From: Streptomyces sp. HUAS MG91
GTDB lineage: Bacteria > Actinomycetota > Actinomycetes > Streptomycetales > Streptomycetaceae
Assembly (NCBI RefSeq): GCF_040529335.1
Contig: NZ_CP159534.1
Location: 8,246,001 to 8,310,000, forward strand
Length of the DNA stretch: 64,000 nucleotides
Direction: 5' to 3'
Both the position numbers and the translations under genes were made by a program. Below, piece by piece: positions 1 through 8,156 of this stretch. The notes below the pieces were generated by a model. The model searched no databases, was not told the origin of the DNA, and saw nothing but the letters and a program-made list of their open reading frames with translations. Every line of letters begins with the position of its first letter. Position 1 is the stretch's first letter.

Positions 1-573
1 GAAGGACCCGAAGTCGTGCCCGAACCCGGTGCGCGAGATCGTCTCCAGGGTCAGCTTCGTCATGTCGCCGGGCACGTCCACCGAACGGCCCGCGGCCTCG
101 CTCGCGTCCCACGCCGCCGTCAGCTGCCCCGCCACGTCGAGCATCAGCGGGTGATAGCCCTCCATCGCCTCCCGGCTGAACCCGGGCGCCAGGATGTCGT
201 GCGCCAGCTGCCAGTTGGGCTCGTGGTTGTACGCGGTGAACAGGCCGTCCCCGGCGACCGGGCGCAGATTGGCGACGCCGAGCCCGACATGCTTGGCGAA
301 CCGCGACTCGTCGGCCAGCTCCGCCGCGAGCTCGGCACCCCACACGAACACGATCTCCTTGCCGAACGCCTTGCGCCGGAAGATCGGTCCCAGGTCGGCG
401 GCGATCCGCATGGAGTCCTGCAACGGCGTACGGGCATGGGCGCCCACGACGTCGCCGATCAGCGGCACCCGGCGCGGCGGGTGCGGGATCCGGTCCAGGC
501 GCGGCCAGCCCTGCTCGGCACTGCGAAAGCCCCGCGGCAGCGTGGCGCCGGCCGCCTGTGTCATCTGAGCCAT
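1..573 (-). CDS. Cytochrome P450, CYP102-like, N-terminal part (runs off left edge)
   Basis: This is the first ~190 residues of a P450 that continues beyond base 1. It reads PHPPRRVPLIGDVVG near the N-terminus, then RFAKHVG, DGLFTAYNHEPNW and HDILAPGF, the pattern of the self-sufficient CYP102 (P450-BM3) fatty-acid hydroxylases. It closely parallels the complete fusion at 13378-16533, which has RFAKHVGP and DGLFTAYNDEPNW at the same places. ATG codons lie at 582, 573 and 564 in frame; AGGGAG at 583-588 fits the one at 573 best (9 nt). Whether a reductase is fused cannot be seen here. It is divergent from a TetR gene, which probably controls it. Confidence 0.85.
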   Translation of the reverse strand, partial: MAQMTQAAGATLPRGFRSAEQGWPRLDRIPHPPRRVPLIGDVVGAHARTPLQDSMRIAADLGPIFRRKAFGKEIVFVWGAELAAELADESRFAKHVGLGVANLRPVAGDGLFTAYNHEPNWQLAHDILAPGFSREAMEGYHPLMLDVAGQLTAAWDASEAAGRSVDVPGDMTKLTLETISRTGFGHDFGSF

Positions 574-628
574 CGAGCCCATCTCCCTTGCGCCGCCGGT
601 GGGTTGGAGCACCGGGGGCACCTTGTTA

Positions 629-680
629 GACGTGGATTCAATAATGCGCCTCAGTGTGCGGCTGTTATTGAACTCACGTC
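629..680. promoter_or_regulatory. Large inverted repeat in the P450/TetR divergent promoter (candidate operator)
   Basis: Two 16-bp arms, 629-644 (core TTCAATAA) and 665-680 (core TTATTGAA), are inverted copies matching at 14 of 16 positions, separated by 20 bp. They lie midway between the divergent starts at 573 and 715. This fits a TetR repressor acting on both promoters, with either one long site or two half-operators. The regulator assignment is inferred from position. Confidence 0.65.
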
Positions 681-714
681 AAGTAAGGCGGCGTCCGTCC
701 AGTAGGGTGCGGCC

Positions 715-1323
715 ATGACGGCAGAGCGGACGACCCGGCGCAGGATGAGCACGGAGCAGCGCAGGGAACAACTCCTCTCCGTGGGCGCCAAGTTGTTCGC
801 CCAGAGCCCGTACGGCGATGTGTGGATCGAGCGGGTCGCCGAGATCGCGGGTGTCTCCCGCGGGCTCCTGTACCACTACTTTCCGAACAAACGAGACTTC
901 TTCGCCGCGGTCGTGCGCCGCGAGAGCGAGCGGATGCTGCGGCTGACCGCCGCGACCCCCGGCATCCCGGTGCGCGAACAGCTCGGCGCGGGCCTCGACA
1001 CCTTCCTCGGCTACGTCGCCGCGCACGCCGAGGGCTTCCGCGCGTTCCACCGCGCCGAGTCCGCGGGCGACCCCGCCGTGCGCACCGCCTACCGCGACGG
1101 CCTCGCCGCGCAGGAGCAGCAGATCCTCGCGGCCCTCGCCGCCGACCCCGAGATCACCGGACGGCTCCCGGAGCCGGCCGCGCTGCGCCTGGCCGTGCGC
1201 GGCTGGCTCGCCTTCCTCGTCGCCGTCTGTCTGGACTGGCTCGACGAGCAGGAACTCACCCGCGAGCAGGTGCGCGACCTGTGCGCCCGGGCGCTCCTGG
1301 GGGCGCTCGCCGGTCAGCCGTGA
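715..1323 (+). CDS. TetR family transcriptional regulator
   Basis: A 202-residue one-component regulator. The N-terminal helix-turn-helix is clear (EIAGVSRGLLYHYFPNKRDF, roughly residues 43-62), and the rest is a helical ligand-binding domain with no recognisable ligand signature. The length is normal for the family. It diverges from the CYP102-like P450 across the 629-680 inverted repeat, so it most likely represses that P450 and itself, perhaps responding to a fatty acid or other P450 substrate. The substrate link is inferred only from the neighbour. Confidence 0.85.
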   Translation: MTAERTTRRRMSTEQRREQLLSVGAKLFAQSPYGDVWIERVAEIAGVSRGLLYHYFPNKRDFFAAVVRRESERMLRLTAATPGIPVREQLGAGLDTFLGYVAAHAEGFRAFHRAESAGDPAVRTAYRDGLAAQEQQILAALAADPEITGRLPEPAALRLAVRGWLAFLVAVCLDWLDEQELTREQVRDLCARALLGALAGQP

Positions 1324-1328
1324 AGAGG

Positions 1329-1393
1329 GCGGTGCGGTAAGTCGTAAGGAGAAGCGGTGCGGTAGGTCGTAAGGAAAACTTGCAAGGCTTCCT
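1329..1393 (+). repeat. 25-bp tandem duplication running into a MarR-type palindrome
   Basis: Bases 1329-1353 and 1354-1378 are tandem 25-bp copies with two mismatches, sharing the core GTCGTAAGGA. The second copy runs into a 22-bp imperfect palindrome at 1372-1393 centred on CTTGCAAG (18 of 22 positions symmetric, ends AGGAA and TTCCT). It sits 23 bp upstream of the MarR start, where an autoregulatory operator is expected. Confidence 0.55.
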
Positions 1394-1415
1394 GTCTATC
1401 TCCTACGGTGGAGTC

Positions 1416-1871
1416 ATGTCAGGAACGCAGGGACCCGCAGCCCCCGAGCCGCCCGGCGAGCGCGTCGCCGCCGACCTCGCCACCGTCGTCGGCCTGCTCT
1501 CCCGCAGGCTGCGCACCGCGTCGCCGGACAGCCTGCTCACGCCCACCCAGCGCACCGTCCTCGCCCGCCTCCACACGGAGGGCCCCGCCACCACGGCGGC
1601 GCTCGCCCGCGCCGAGTACGTGAAGCCGCAGTCGATGCGGCTCACCCTCGGCGCCCTGGAGGAGCGCGGCTTCGTCGCCCGCACGCCGGACCCCAACGAC
1701 GGGCGGCAGTCCGTCGTCTCCATCACCGACAGCGGCCGCACCACCCTCGACGCCGTCCGCGCCGCCAAGCACAGCTGGCTCGCCCAGGCCCTCGACGCCG
1801 AGTTCGACCCCGCCGAGCGCCGCCTCGTCGCCGAGGCGACCGTGCTGCTCGGACGGCTGGTGGAGCGGTGA
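1416..1871 (+). CDS. MarR family transcriptional regulator
   Basis: A 151-residue winged-helix regulator. It has the MarR arrangement: LTPTQRTVLARLHTEGP, the recognition segment LARAEYVKPQSMRLTLGALE, then the wing FVARTPDPNDGRQSVVSIT with the family's DxRxxxxxLT-like turn. ATG at 1416 follows GGTGGA. Its last codons overlap the GTG of the MFS gene by 4 bp, so the two are translationally coupled. By analogy with MarR-MFS pairs it probably represses the operon until a toxic ligand binds; the ligand is unknown. Confidence 0.88.
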   Translation: MSGTQGPAAPEPPGERVAADLATVVGLLSRRLRTASPDSLLTPTQRTVLARLHTEGPATTAALARAEYVKPQSMRLTLGALEERGFVARTPDPNDGRQSVVSITDSGRTTLDAVRAAKHSWLAQALDAEFDPAERRLVAEATVLLGRLVER

Positions 1872-3268
1872 GCGGTGACATAGCGGCGACGGTCACCACC
1901 GCACCCGCTCCCGCCGACGGCGGATTCCGCGCCCGGCTCACCGCCCCGCTCCTGCTGGGCTCGGTCCTCAACCCGCTCAACACCACGATGATCTCCACCG
2001 GCCTGGTGGCGATCGGGCACCACTTCGGCGTCGGCGCCGCCGACACCGCCTGGCTCATCTCCGTGCTCTACCTCGCCAGCGCCGTCGCCCAGCCCGTACT
2101 CGGCAAGCTCGCCGACGCACTCGGCCCGCGCCGGGTCTTCCTCGTCGGCCTCGTCGTGGTCTGCGCCTCCGGCCTCGTCGGCATGTTCGCCTCCGCCTTC
2201 GGCTGGCTCATCGTCTCCCGGCTGCTGCTCGGCATCGGCACCTCGGCCGCGTACCCGGCCGCGATGGCCGTCCTGCGCGACGAAGGCCGCCGGATCGGCC
2301 GCCGCCCGCCGCGGCCCGTCATGGCCCGGCTCTCCTTCGCCGCGCTCGGCAGCGCCGCCGTCGGCCCCACGCTCGGCGGACTGCTCGTCACCGTCGTCGG
2401 CTGGCGCGGCATCTTCGCCGTCAACGTGCCGGTGTCCGTGATCGCCTTCTGCTGCGCCGTGCTCTGGATCCCCGCCGACCCGCCCCGCGCCGCGGCCGGC
2501 GAACCCGCGCCGAGGCCCGCCCTGGACCCGCTCGGCATCGGCCTGTTCTCCACGGCCCTGACCGTCCTGGTCTTCTTCCTCCTCGACCTGTCCCACCCGA
2601 TGTGGTGGCTGCTCGCCCCGTTCGCCGTGCTCACCGCCGTCCTGCTCTGGTGGCAACTGCGCTGCCGGACGCCCTTCATCGACGTACGGATGCTCGCCGG
2701 GAACGGCCCGCTGGCCCGCACCTACCTCCGCCACGGCCTCAGCTACCTGCTCATCTACTGCGTCATGTACGGCTTCACCCAGTGGCTGGAGGAGGGCCGC
2801 GGCTACTCCTCCGGGCACACCGGTCTGCTGATGCTGCCCATGTCCCTCGCCGCCCTGGTCTGCTCCCTGGTCGGCGCCCGCACCAAGGGCATCCGCGCCC
2901 CGCTGATCGTCGCGAGCACCCTGCTCACCGCGGGCGCGGCGCTGCTCGCCTTCGTCTCCGGCTCCACACCGCTGGCCGTGCTGCTCCTCGCGGGCGCCTG
3001 CTTCGGCATCCCGCAGGGCCTCATCGGCACCAGCAACCAGGCGGCGGTCCAGGAGTACGCGCCCGCCGCCGACATCGGCGCCGCCGCCGGCCTCCAGCGC
3101 ACCGCCCAGTACATCGGCGCCATCACCGCGTCGAGCCTGATCGCCCTCGCCTACGGGCAGCGCGCCGACGACGCGGGCCTGCACCTGATGGCGGCCGTCT
3201 CCGCCGTCCTCGGAGTCCTGCTCGTCGCCCTGACCGTGACGGACCGGGCGCTGCGCAGACAGCGCTGA
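1868..3268 (+). CDS. MFS transporter, drug efflux type
   Basis: A 466-residue integral membrane protein. The first ~30 residues are cytoplasmic, followed by many hydrophobic segments. The motif A-like loop GKLADALGPRRVFLVGLVV (about residues 78-96) lies between the second and third segments, and the DHA2-like sequence PAAMAVLRDEGRR is present. It is expected to export small molecules by proton antiport. GTG at 1868 overlaps the MarR stop. The substrate is unknown; control by the coupled MarR gene suggests resistance to a self-made or environmental toxin. Confidence 0.85.
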   Translation: MSGDIAATVTTAPAPADGGFRARLTAPLLLGSVLNPLNTTMISTGLVAIGHHFGVGAADTAWLISVLYLASAVAQPVLGKLADALGPRRVFLVGLVVVCASGLVGMFASAFGWLIVSRLLLGIGTSAAYPAAMAVLRDEGRRIGRRPPRPVMARLSFAALGSAAVGPTLGGLLVTVVGWRGIFAVNVPVSVIAFCCAVLWIPADPPRAAAGEPAPRPALDPLGIGLFSTALTVLVFFLLDLSHPMWWLLAPFAVLTAVLLWWQLRCRTPFIDVRMLAGNGPLARTYLRHGLSYLLIYCVMYGFTQWLEEGRGYSSGHTGLLMLPMSLAALVCSLVGARTKGIRAPLIVASTLLTAGAALLAFVSGSTPLAVLLLAGACFGIPQGLIGTSNQAAVQEYAPAADIGAAAGLQRTAQYIGAITASSLIALAYGQRADDAGLHLMAAVSAVLGVLLVALTVTDRALRRQR

Positions 3269-3283
3269 GCCGCGCCGGTGCCC

Positions 3284-3709
3284 TCACCCGGTGAAGAAGA
3301 GGTCGCCCGCCGGCTCCTGGTGTCCGTCGGCCTGATGCCAGTAGTCGCGGGTCTCCACCGCGAGACCGTCCGCCCGGAACCGTACGAACACGCACCCGGC
3401 CAGCGTCGTCGGCCTGCCGTCCTCCTCGGCGAGCACCCGGAACTCGGCCACCGCGACCGGCCCGGGACCCACCACCGGCTCCGCGAACCGCACGTCCACC
3501 GGCCGTTCCCGCTCGAACGACCACCGCAGATACGCGGCGAGCGCGTCCCGCCCGCGATGCGGCTCCCGGAACGGCATCGACCGGTGCACGCAGTCCGGCG
3601 CGTACAGGGCGAGCAGCGCCTCCACATCGTGCCGCGCCCATCCCTCCTGCCACACGCCGACGAACCGCCGCGCCGCGTCCGCGATGCCCCCGGTGTCCTC
3701 CGCGCCCAT
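3284..3709 (-). CDS. SnoaL-like / NTF2-fold protein
   Basis: A 141-residue protein with the SnoaL-like polyketide-cyclase fold pattern: an early helix with WQEGWARHDVEALLALYAPD, then HRSMPFREPHRGRDAL, and a late strand with VETRDYWHQADG. Such proteins are often small enzymes or binding proteins whose function cannot be read from sequence. ATG at 3709 has GGGGAG about 7 nt upstream. It is convergent with the MFS gene, 15 bp away. No polyketide genes are nearby, so no biosynthetic role is claimed. Confidence 0.75.
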   Translation of the reverse strand: MGAEDTGGIADAARRFVGVWQEGWARHDVEALLALYAPDCVHRSMPFREPHRGRDALAAYLRWSFERERPVDVRFAEPVVGPGPVAVAEFRVLAEEDGRPTTLAGCVFVRFRADGLAVETRDYWHQADGHQEPAGDLFFTG

Positions 3710-4004
3710 GCGCTGCTCCCCGTGTCGCTCCTCGGCCGTACCGTCGCGCGTCAGGCTAGCGGGGGAGCGCAGGGCAACAGGAAAACGGCCGGTCCCGGGA
3801 CGCCGACCGGCGCCGGGGCCGGTGCGGTAGTGTGACCGGGCCCCACAGCGCGACGAGGGAACGAGGAGGTGAGCCCGATCTTCGCTGTACCAGGTCAGGA
3901 GCTCCCTGCTCGCACCGCGCGCCACGACCGCACGCGCTGAGCCGGCCGGCGGCCGCGCGACGGCCGGGAGCCCCGTCGGCGTCCCGAGAGGTCACACCAC
4001 ACCC

Positions 4005-4802
4005 ATGTCGCTCCCCCCGTCACCCGAACCGCCCCCACCCGCCTTCCTCGTGTCCGCGCTGCGCGCCGCCGGCTGTGTCTTCGCCGAGGACGAGGCCCGG
4101 GTCCTGCACGCCTCCGCCCGCGACCACGCCGAACTGACCTCGATGGTCGAGCGGCGGGCCGCCGGACTCCCGCTGGAGCACGTCGTCGGCTGGGCCGAGT
4201 TCTGCGGCCTGCGGATCGCCGTCGATCCCGGGGTCTTCGTGCCGCGCCGCCGTACCGAGTTCCTGGCCCGCCAGGCCCTCGCGCGCACCCGGCCCGGCGC
4301 CACCGTCGTCGACCTGTGCTGCGGCACCGGCGCCGTCGCCGCCGTCCTCGCCGCACGCGCCCCGGGCCGGCTGCACGCCGCCGACCTGGACCCGGCAGCC
4401 GTGGCGTGCGCCCGCCGCAACCTCGCCCCGCTGGGCGGCGAGGTCCACGAGGGCGATCTGTACGATCCGCTGCCCGCGGAGCTGGCGGGCTGCGTCGACA
4501 TCCTCATCGCCAACGGCCCCTATGTCCCCACCGGTGATCTGCCGCTCCTGCCGTCGGAGGCCCGCGACCACGAGCGGCAGATCGCCCTCGACGGCGGCAA
4601 GGACGGCCTCGACGTGCTGCGCCGGGTGGCGGAGCGGGCGCCGCGCTGGCTCGCCCCGGGCGGCCGGCTCTTCGTCGAGACCAGCGAACGGCAGGCCGAC
4701 ACCGCGCTGGCGGCCGTGCGCGCCGCCGGCCTCGGGGCCCGGCTCGTCGAGGACGACGACCTGTACGCCACGGTCGTCGTCGGCACCCGTCCGGCGCACT
4801 GA
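4005..4802 (+). CDS. Putative protein N5-glutamine methyltransferase (PrmC-related)
   Basis: A 265-residue SAM-dependent methyltransferase of the PrmC/HemK group. The N-terminal helical region leads into PLEHVVGWAEFCGLRI and FVPRRRTEFLARQ, then the SAM loop VVDLCCGTGAVAAVLA (about residues 104-119), an acidic AADLDP strand end, and the substrate motif. That motif is ANGPYVPT where true PrmC has NPPY, placing it in the actinobacterial PrmC-related branch of unknown substrate rather than the release-factor methylase. It ends at a strong hairpin shared with the convergent gene. Confidence 0.82.
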   Translation: MSLPPSPEPPPPAFLVSALRAAGCVFAEDEARVLHASARDHAELTSMVERRAAGLPLEHVVGWAEFCGLRIAVDPGVFVPRRRTEFLARQALARTRPGATVVDLCCGTGAVAAVLAARAPGRLHAADLDPAAVACARRNLAPLGGEVHEGDLYDPLPAELAGCVDILIANGPYVPTGDLPLLPSEARDHERQIALDGGKDGLDVLRRVAERAPRWLAPGGRLFVETSERQADTALAAVRAAGLGARLVEDDDLYATVVVGTRPAH

Positions 4803-4821
4803 GACCGGCCCGCGCGAAGAT

Positions 4822-4861
4822 GTGGTCCCGGTGCCCGGAGCGATCCGGACACCGGGACCAC
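4822..4861. terminator. Bidirectional terminator hairpin
   Basis: Perfect 12-bp arms GTGGTCCCGGTG (4822-4833) and CACCGGGACCAC (4850-4861) enclose a second inner pair CCGGA/TCCGG. It lies between the convergent methyltransferase and DUF4230 genes and would serve both. Confidence 0.75.
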
Positions 4862-4900
4862 GATGGGCCGGCGATGTGCCTCACATCCGCGCCCGAGCCG

Positions 4901-5548
4901 TCAGGTCCCGTAGGAGACCCGCACCTTCTCGAACCCCAGCGAGTGCAGCAGCCCCTCCAGCATGTCGGTGGTGTTGCCCTCGGCGCGCCCCGTGAGACCG
5001 CTGTCCTTCGCGGCGTCACCGATGTGCCGGGCGGCCAGCTTGCGCACCGCCCGCTCGTCGTTGGGGTTGTCCGAGAACAGGTCGCCGAGCCGGTCGAGCA
5101 GCCCGCGCTGCTTAGAGACCGCGTAGGAGCGGTCCGTGTCCAGGGCGGGCTTGCCGAGCTGGGCGTGCGGCAGACGCAGCGTCGCCGACGTGCGGTCCTT
5201 GTTCACCCGGACGTCTCCGGGGTCCACCTTTCCGAGATCGACGTACGCGTCGACGGTTCCCGCCCCGATGTACAGGGTGCGGGTCCCGCGGATCGCGTCC
5301 GGCAGGTACTTCGTGTCCTTCTCCAGGTCGACGACGACCTGGAAGTTCCCGGACGCGGCGTCGTAACGGCTCATGTCCCGCACCGACTTGAGCAGCGCGG
5401 GGCCGGACCGGTCGTGGGTCTCGGTGCCGAAGAAACCGTCGAGACGGTTCATCAGACGCAGCCCGGTGGCGACCAGCGCCACCACGACGACGACCACCAC
5501 GGCGGCCTTCGCCCACGGGGGGAGCGCAGCAACAGCCCTCGGCTTCAT
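4901..5548 (-). CDS. DUF4230 family membrane-anchored protein
   Basis: A 215-residue protein with one N-terminal membrane segment (AAVVVVVVVALVATGLRL, about residues 15-32) and a long extracytoplasmic part. The DUF4230 signature shows in ALLKSVRDMSRYDAASGNFQ, VVDLEKDTKYLPD and GAGTVDAYVDLGKV, a domain of unknown function. ATG at 5548 is preceded by GGAGG and fits the signal-anchor. It lies downstream of the ribosomal-protection gene on the same strand, separated by the dehydrogenase-like remnant. Confidence 0.85.
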   Translation of the reverse strand: MKPRAVAALPPWAKAAVVVVVVVALVATGLRLMNRLDGFFGTETHDRSGPALLKSVRDMSRYDAASGNFQVVVDLEKDTKYLPDAIRGTRTLYIGAGTVDAYVDLGKVDPGDVRVNKDRTSATLRLPHAQLGKPALDTDRSYAVSKQRGLLDRLGDLFSDNPNDERAVRKLAARHIGDAAKDSGLTGRAEGNTTDMLEGLLHSLGFEKVRVSYGT

Positions 5549-5597
5549 GAGGGAAACCTCCTTCCCATGGAGCCCCAGTTCCCGCGCCGGGCGCAGA

Positions 5598-5708
5598 TCA
5601 CGCCTGTCGCGGTGCCGCCGTCCCCAACCGGGTCTGCTGCTGGAGCAGTTCGTGCGAGAGGTCCCACAGGCGGCGTGCGCCGTCCGGGTCCACACCGCCC
5701 GGGATCAC
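5598..5708 (-). pseudogene. C-terminal remnant resembling a short-chain dehydrogenase (SDR)
   Basis: The 36-codon frame from GTG at 5708 to the stop at 5598 carries VDPDGARRLWDLSHELL. This looks like the C-terminal tail of actinobacterial SDR oxidoreductases, which commonly end in an ARRLWxxSEEL-type helix. No SDR catalytic core lies upstream, because that DNA codes for the ribosomal-protection GTPase in another frame. The likely reading is a gene stub left when flanking DNA was replaced. A real 36-residue peptide coupled by a GTGA overlap to the GTPase is the alternative. Confidence 0.45.
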
Positions 5709-7588
5709 CTCCGCACCGGACGGTCGCCCGTCACCCGGGACCACCAGACGCCCTCGCCGTGCGTGAGCCCCGGCAGGGCGGGCTCCATCTCCCGCACCCC
5801 GCGCGCCGTCAGCTCCCCGGCGATCAGCCAGAACGTGTCGCCGCCCGTGATCCGCCCGAACTCGGCACCCAGGGCGGCGAGGCGCGCGCTCACGGCGGCG
5901 AGCGTGTTCAGGGGGATCTCCGCCTCGAAGCTGTGCACGGGTTCGAAGACCCGGGTGCGGGCCCGCTCCAGGGCGCGCCGCAGCACGAGCGCCGTCACCG
6001 TGCGGACGTCCGCCGCCACACTCACCGGCGCGTCGAACCCCGAGCGGATCAGGGTGACGTGACAGTCCGTCACCGGCCAGCCGTGCGGACCGTCGGCAGC
6101 GAGCGTCACGCGCACCGTGTCCTCGACGGCCTGGTGGAACGCCCGGGGCAGGGCGCCCAGCTCGGTCTCGTACGAGAAGACGCGCCCGGAGCCGGGCGCT
6201 CCGGGCGCGACACGCAGGCCGACGGTCGCGGGCAGTCCGGTCGTGCTGCGGTGCCCCATCTCCTCGACGTCCTCACCGATGCCCACCGGACGCTCCACGC
6301 ACCGGATCCGGCTCGGCTCGAACACCGCCTCGATGCCGAACTTCTCGGCCAGCGTGGCGCCCAGGACCTCCTTCTGCACCTCCCCGTACAGCAACAGCCC
6401 CGTCGCGCCCGCGGCGGCCGGACGGACATGGAGCAGCGGATCCTGGTCGGCGAGGTCGAGCAGGGCCGCGCGCAGCGCCGCACTCTGCCCGGGGCGCACG
6501 GAACGGGCCACGGTCTCCAGGGTGGGCGGCGCGAACCGGGAGCGGCGCTCGTCGGCGCGGCCGAGCCGGTCGCCGACCCGGATGCCCGCGACGCCCCGCA
6601 CCTCGACGATCCGGCCGGGCCCCGCGACATCGCCCTCCGCCCCGACGACCCGCAGCCCGGTGAGGCGCGCCGGCACCGACTCGGTGCCCCCGTCGGCGTC
6701 CCGGCGGAGGAAGGTCACCTTCTGTCGCGCCCGCAGCTCACCGTCGTACACCCGCAGCGAGCCCACACGTTCACCCGCGGGCCCGCGCCGCACCGCGAAA
6801 ACGGTCGCGACAGGCGGAGCAGACGCGTCCGCCTCGCTCGCCGGGGGCAGGAACTCGACGATGGCGTCCACGAGTTGCCGCACGCCCTGACCGCCGAGCG
6901 CGGACCCGAACAGCACGGGATGCGCCCGGCCCTCGGCCGTCCGGGCGGCCAGCGCCCGGCGCAGCGCCGCGGGAGTCGGCGGCGGTCCGTCGACCAGCGC
7001 GGCGAGGACCGTGTCGTCCACCTCCGCGAGCGTCCGGGCCGCCGCGTCGTCCAGCTCCCCGGAGGTGACCAGGGCGCGCGCGGTGCCCGCGTGGCCGACC
7101 CGGGACAGCGGGACCACGTACGGGGTGAGCCTGCGGCGGATGTCGTCGAGCAGCGGGCCGGTCCGTGCGCCCGCCCGGTCGACCTTGTTGACGAACACGA
7201 GCGTGGGAAGCCCGAGCCGCCGCAGCGTCTTGAGCAGCACACGGGTCTGCGCCTGCACCCCCTCCACCGCGGAGATCAGCAGGACGGCCCCGTCGAGTAC
7301 ATCGAGGGCGCGCTCGACCTCGGCGATGAAGTCGCTGTGGCCCGGCGTGTCGACGAGATTGATCTGGGTGTCGCCGACGGTGAACGCGGCGACGGCCGAG
7401 CGGATCGTGATGCCGCGCCGCCGCTCGATCGCGCCGGTGTCGGTGCGGGTGTCACCGCCGTCGACGCTGCCGAGCCGGGAGATGGCCCCGGTGTCGAACA
7501 GGAGCCGCTCGGTGAGGCTGGTCTTACCGGCGTCGACGTGGGCGAGAATGCCGATGTTCAGGGTGGTGCGAACCTGCGGGGTCTGCAT
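5705..7588 (-). CDS. TetM/OtrA-type ribosomal protection GTPase
   Basis: A 627-residue EF-G-like translational GTPase. The G-domain is complete: P-loop AHVDAGKTSLTERLL (about residues 16-30), switch I RGITIRSA, DTPGHSDF, NKVDRAG. Domains II-V follow, including YETELGALPRAFHQAVEDTV and FEPVHSFEAEIPLNTL. The length fits the TetM/OtrA family (~640-660). Members bind the ribosome and eject tetracyclines using GTP; some streptomycete members are housekeeping-like paralogues. ATG at 7588 follows a 133-bp gap with an imperfect TCCTCGA/TCGAGGA hairpin. Tetracycline resistance is plausible but not shown. Confidence 0.85.
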   Translation of the reverse strand: MQTPQVRTTLNIGILAHVDAGKTSLTERLLFDTGAISRLGSVDGGDTRTDTGAIERRRGITIRSAVAAFTVGDTQINLVDTPGHSDFIAEVERALDVLDGAVLLISAVEGVQAQTRVLLKTLRRLGLPTLVFVNKVDRAGARTGPLLDDIRRRLTPYVVPLSRVGHAGTARALVTSGELDDAAARTLAEVDDTVLAALVDGPPPTPAALRRALAARTAEGRAHPVLFGSALGGQGVRQLVDAIVEFLPPASEADASAPPVATVFAVRRGPAGERVGSLRVYDGELRARQKVTFLRRDADGGTESVPARLTGLRVVGAEGDVAGPGRIVEVRGVAGIRVGDRLGRADERRSRFAPPTLETVARSVRPGQSAALRAALLDLADQDPLLHVRPAAAGATGLLLYGEVQKEVLGATLAEKFGIEAVFEPSRIRCVERPVGIGEDVEEMGHRSTTGLPATVGLRVAPGAPGSGRVFSYETELGALPRAFHQAVEDTVRVTLAADGPHGWPVTDCHVTLIRSGFDAPVSVAADVRTVTALVLRRALERARTRVFEPVHSFEAEIPLNTLAAVSARLAALGAEFGRITGGDTFWLIAGELTARGVREMEPALPGLTHGEGVWWSRVTGDRPVRR

Positions 7589-7721
7589 GGAAGGTCGAGT
7601 CCTCGAGAATCGTCCGGCGTGGGCGCTGAACTGCTTCGAGGAATCGGCGCATTCCGTTCTCCTGCTCGGTCGAGGGCTGTGACCCGGCCATACTGCTCAT
7701 CGCGGCGGGGGTTCGCGCAAC

Positions 7722-8156
7722 TCAATTTCCGGTGGGCGCGAACCGGCGCACGTACCGCTTCTGCCACGGGGTCTCCACCGCGTGCCGGTCGTAGTGGCGT
7801 CGGACGTACTCCACCGCCCCGGAGGCGGGGACGCCGTCGAGCACCGCGAGGCACGCGAGCGCCGTGCCGGTCCTGCCGCGCCCGCCCGCGCACGCCACCT
7901 CGACCCGCTCGTCCGCGCTGCGCCCCCACGCGTCGGCCAGGACCTCGCGGGCCCGCCGCCGGTCCGCGGGCAGCCGGAAGTCCGGCCAGCGCACCCAGGT
8001 GAACTCCCAGTCGACGGGCGGGGGTTGCCTGCCCAGCAGATAGATCCCGTACGCGGGACGCGGGCCGGACGGCAGCGGCCTGCGCAGCCCACGTCCTCGT
8101 ACGAGCCGCCCCGACGGGAGACGAAGGACGCCCGGCGCGTCCGGCTCCCAGGTCAC
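7722..8156 (-). CDS. Protein phosphatase of the Cys-based tyrosine phosphatase fold
   Basis: A 144-residue protein with the phosphatase loop VACAGGRGRTGTALACLAVL (Cys-x5-Arg, about residues 96-115) and downstream GAVEYVRRHYD, typical of small PTP/dual-specificity-like phosphatases. The general acid may be the Asp in RWPDFRLP. The GTG start at 8156 overlaps the TetR stop codon by 4 bp, so the two are translationally coupled. Its substrate is unknown. Pairing with a TetR regulator and a divergent EamA exporter is the only functional clue. Confidence 0.75.
   Translation of the reverse strand: MTWEPDAPGVLRLPSGRLVRGRGLRRPLPSGPRPAYGIYLLGRQPPPVDWEFTWVRWPDFRLPADRRRAREVLADAWGRSADERVEVACAGGRGRTGTALACLAVLDGVPASGAVEYVRRHYDRHAVETPWQKRYVRRFAPTGN

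Noticed and set aside
1403..3184. A long minus-strand open frame of 593 codons opposite the MarR-MFS genes
   Set aside because: It is Gly/Ala/Arg/Glu-rich low-complexity translation typical of antisense frames in high-GC DNA, while the plus-strand frames have clear domains.
3869..3940. A 23-residue open frame starting GTG right after GAGGAG, upstream of the PrmC-like gene
   Set aside because: The ribosome-binding site is too close to the GTG, and there are no regulatory codons or hairpins to support a leader peptide.
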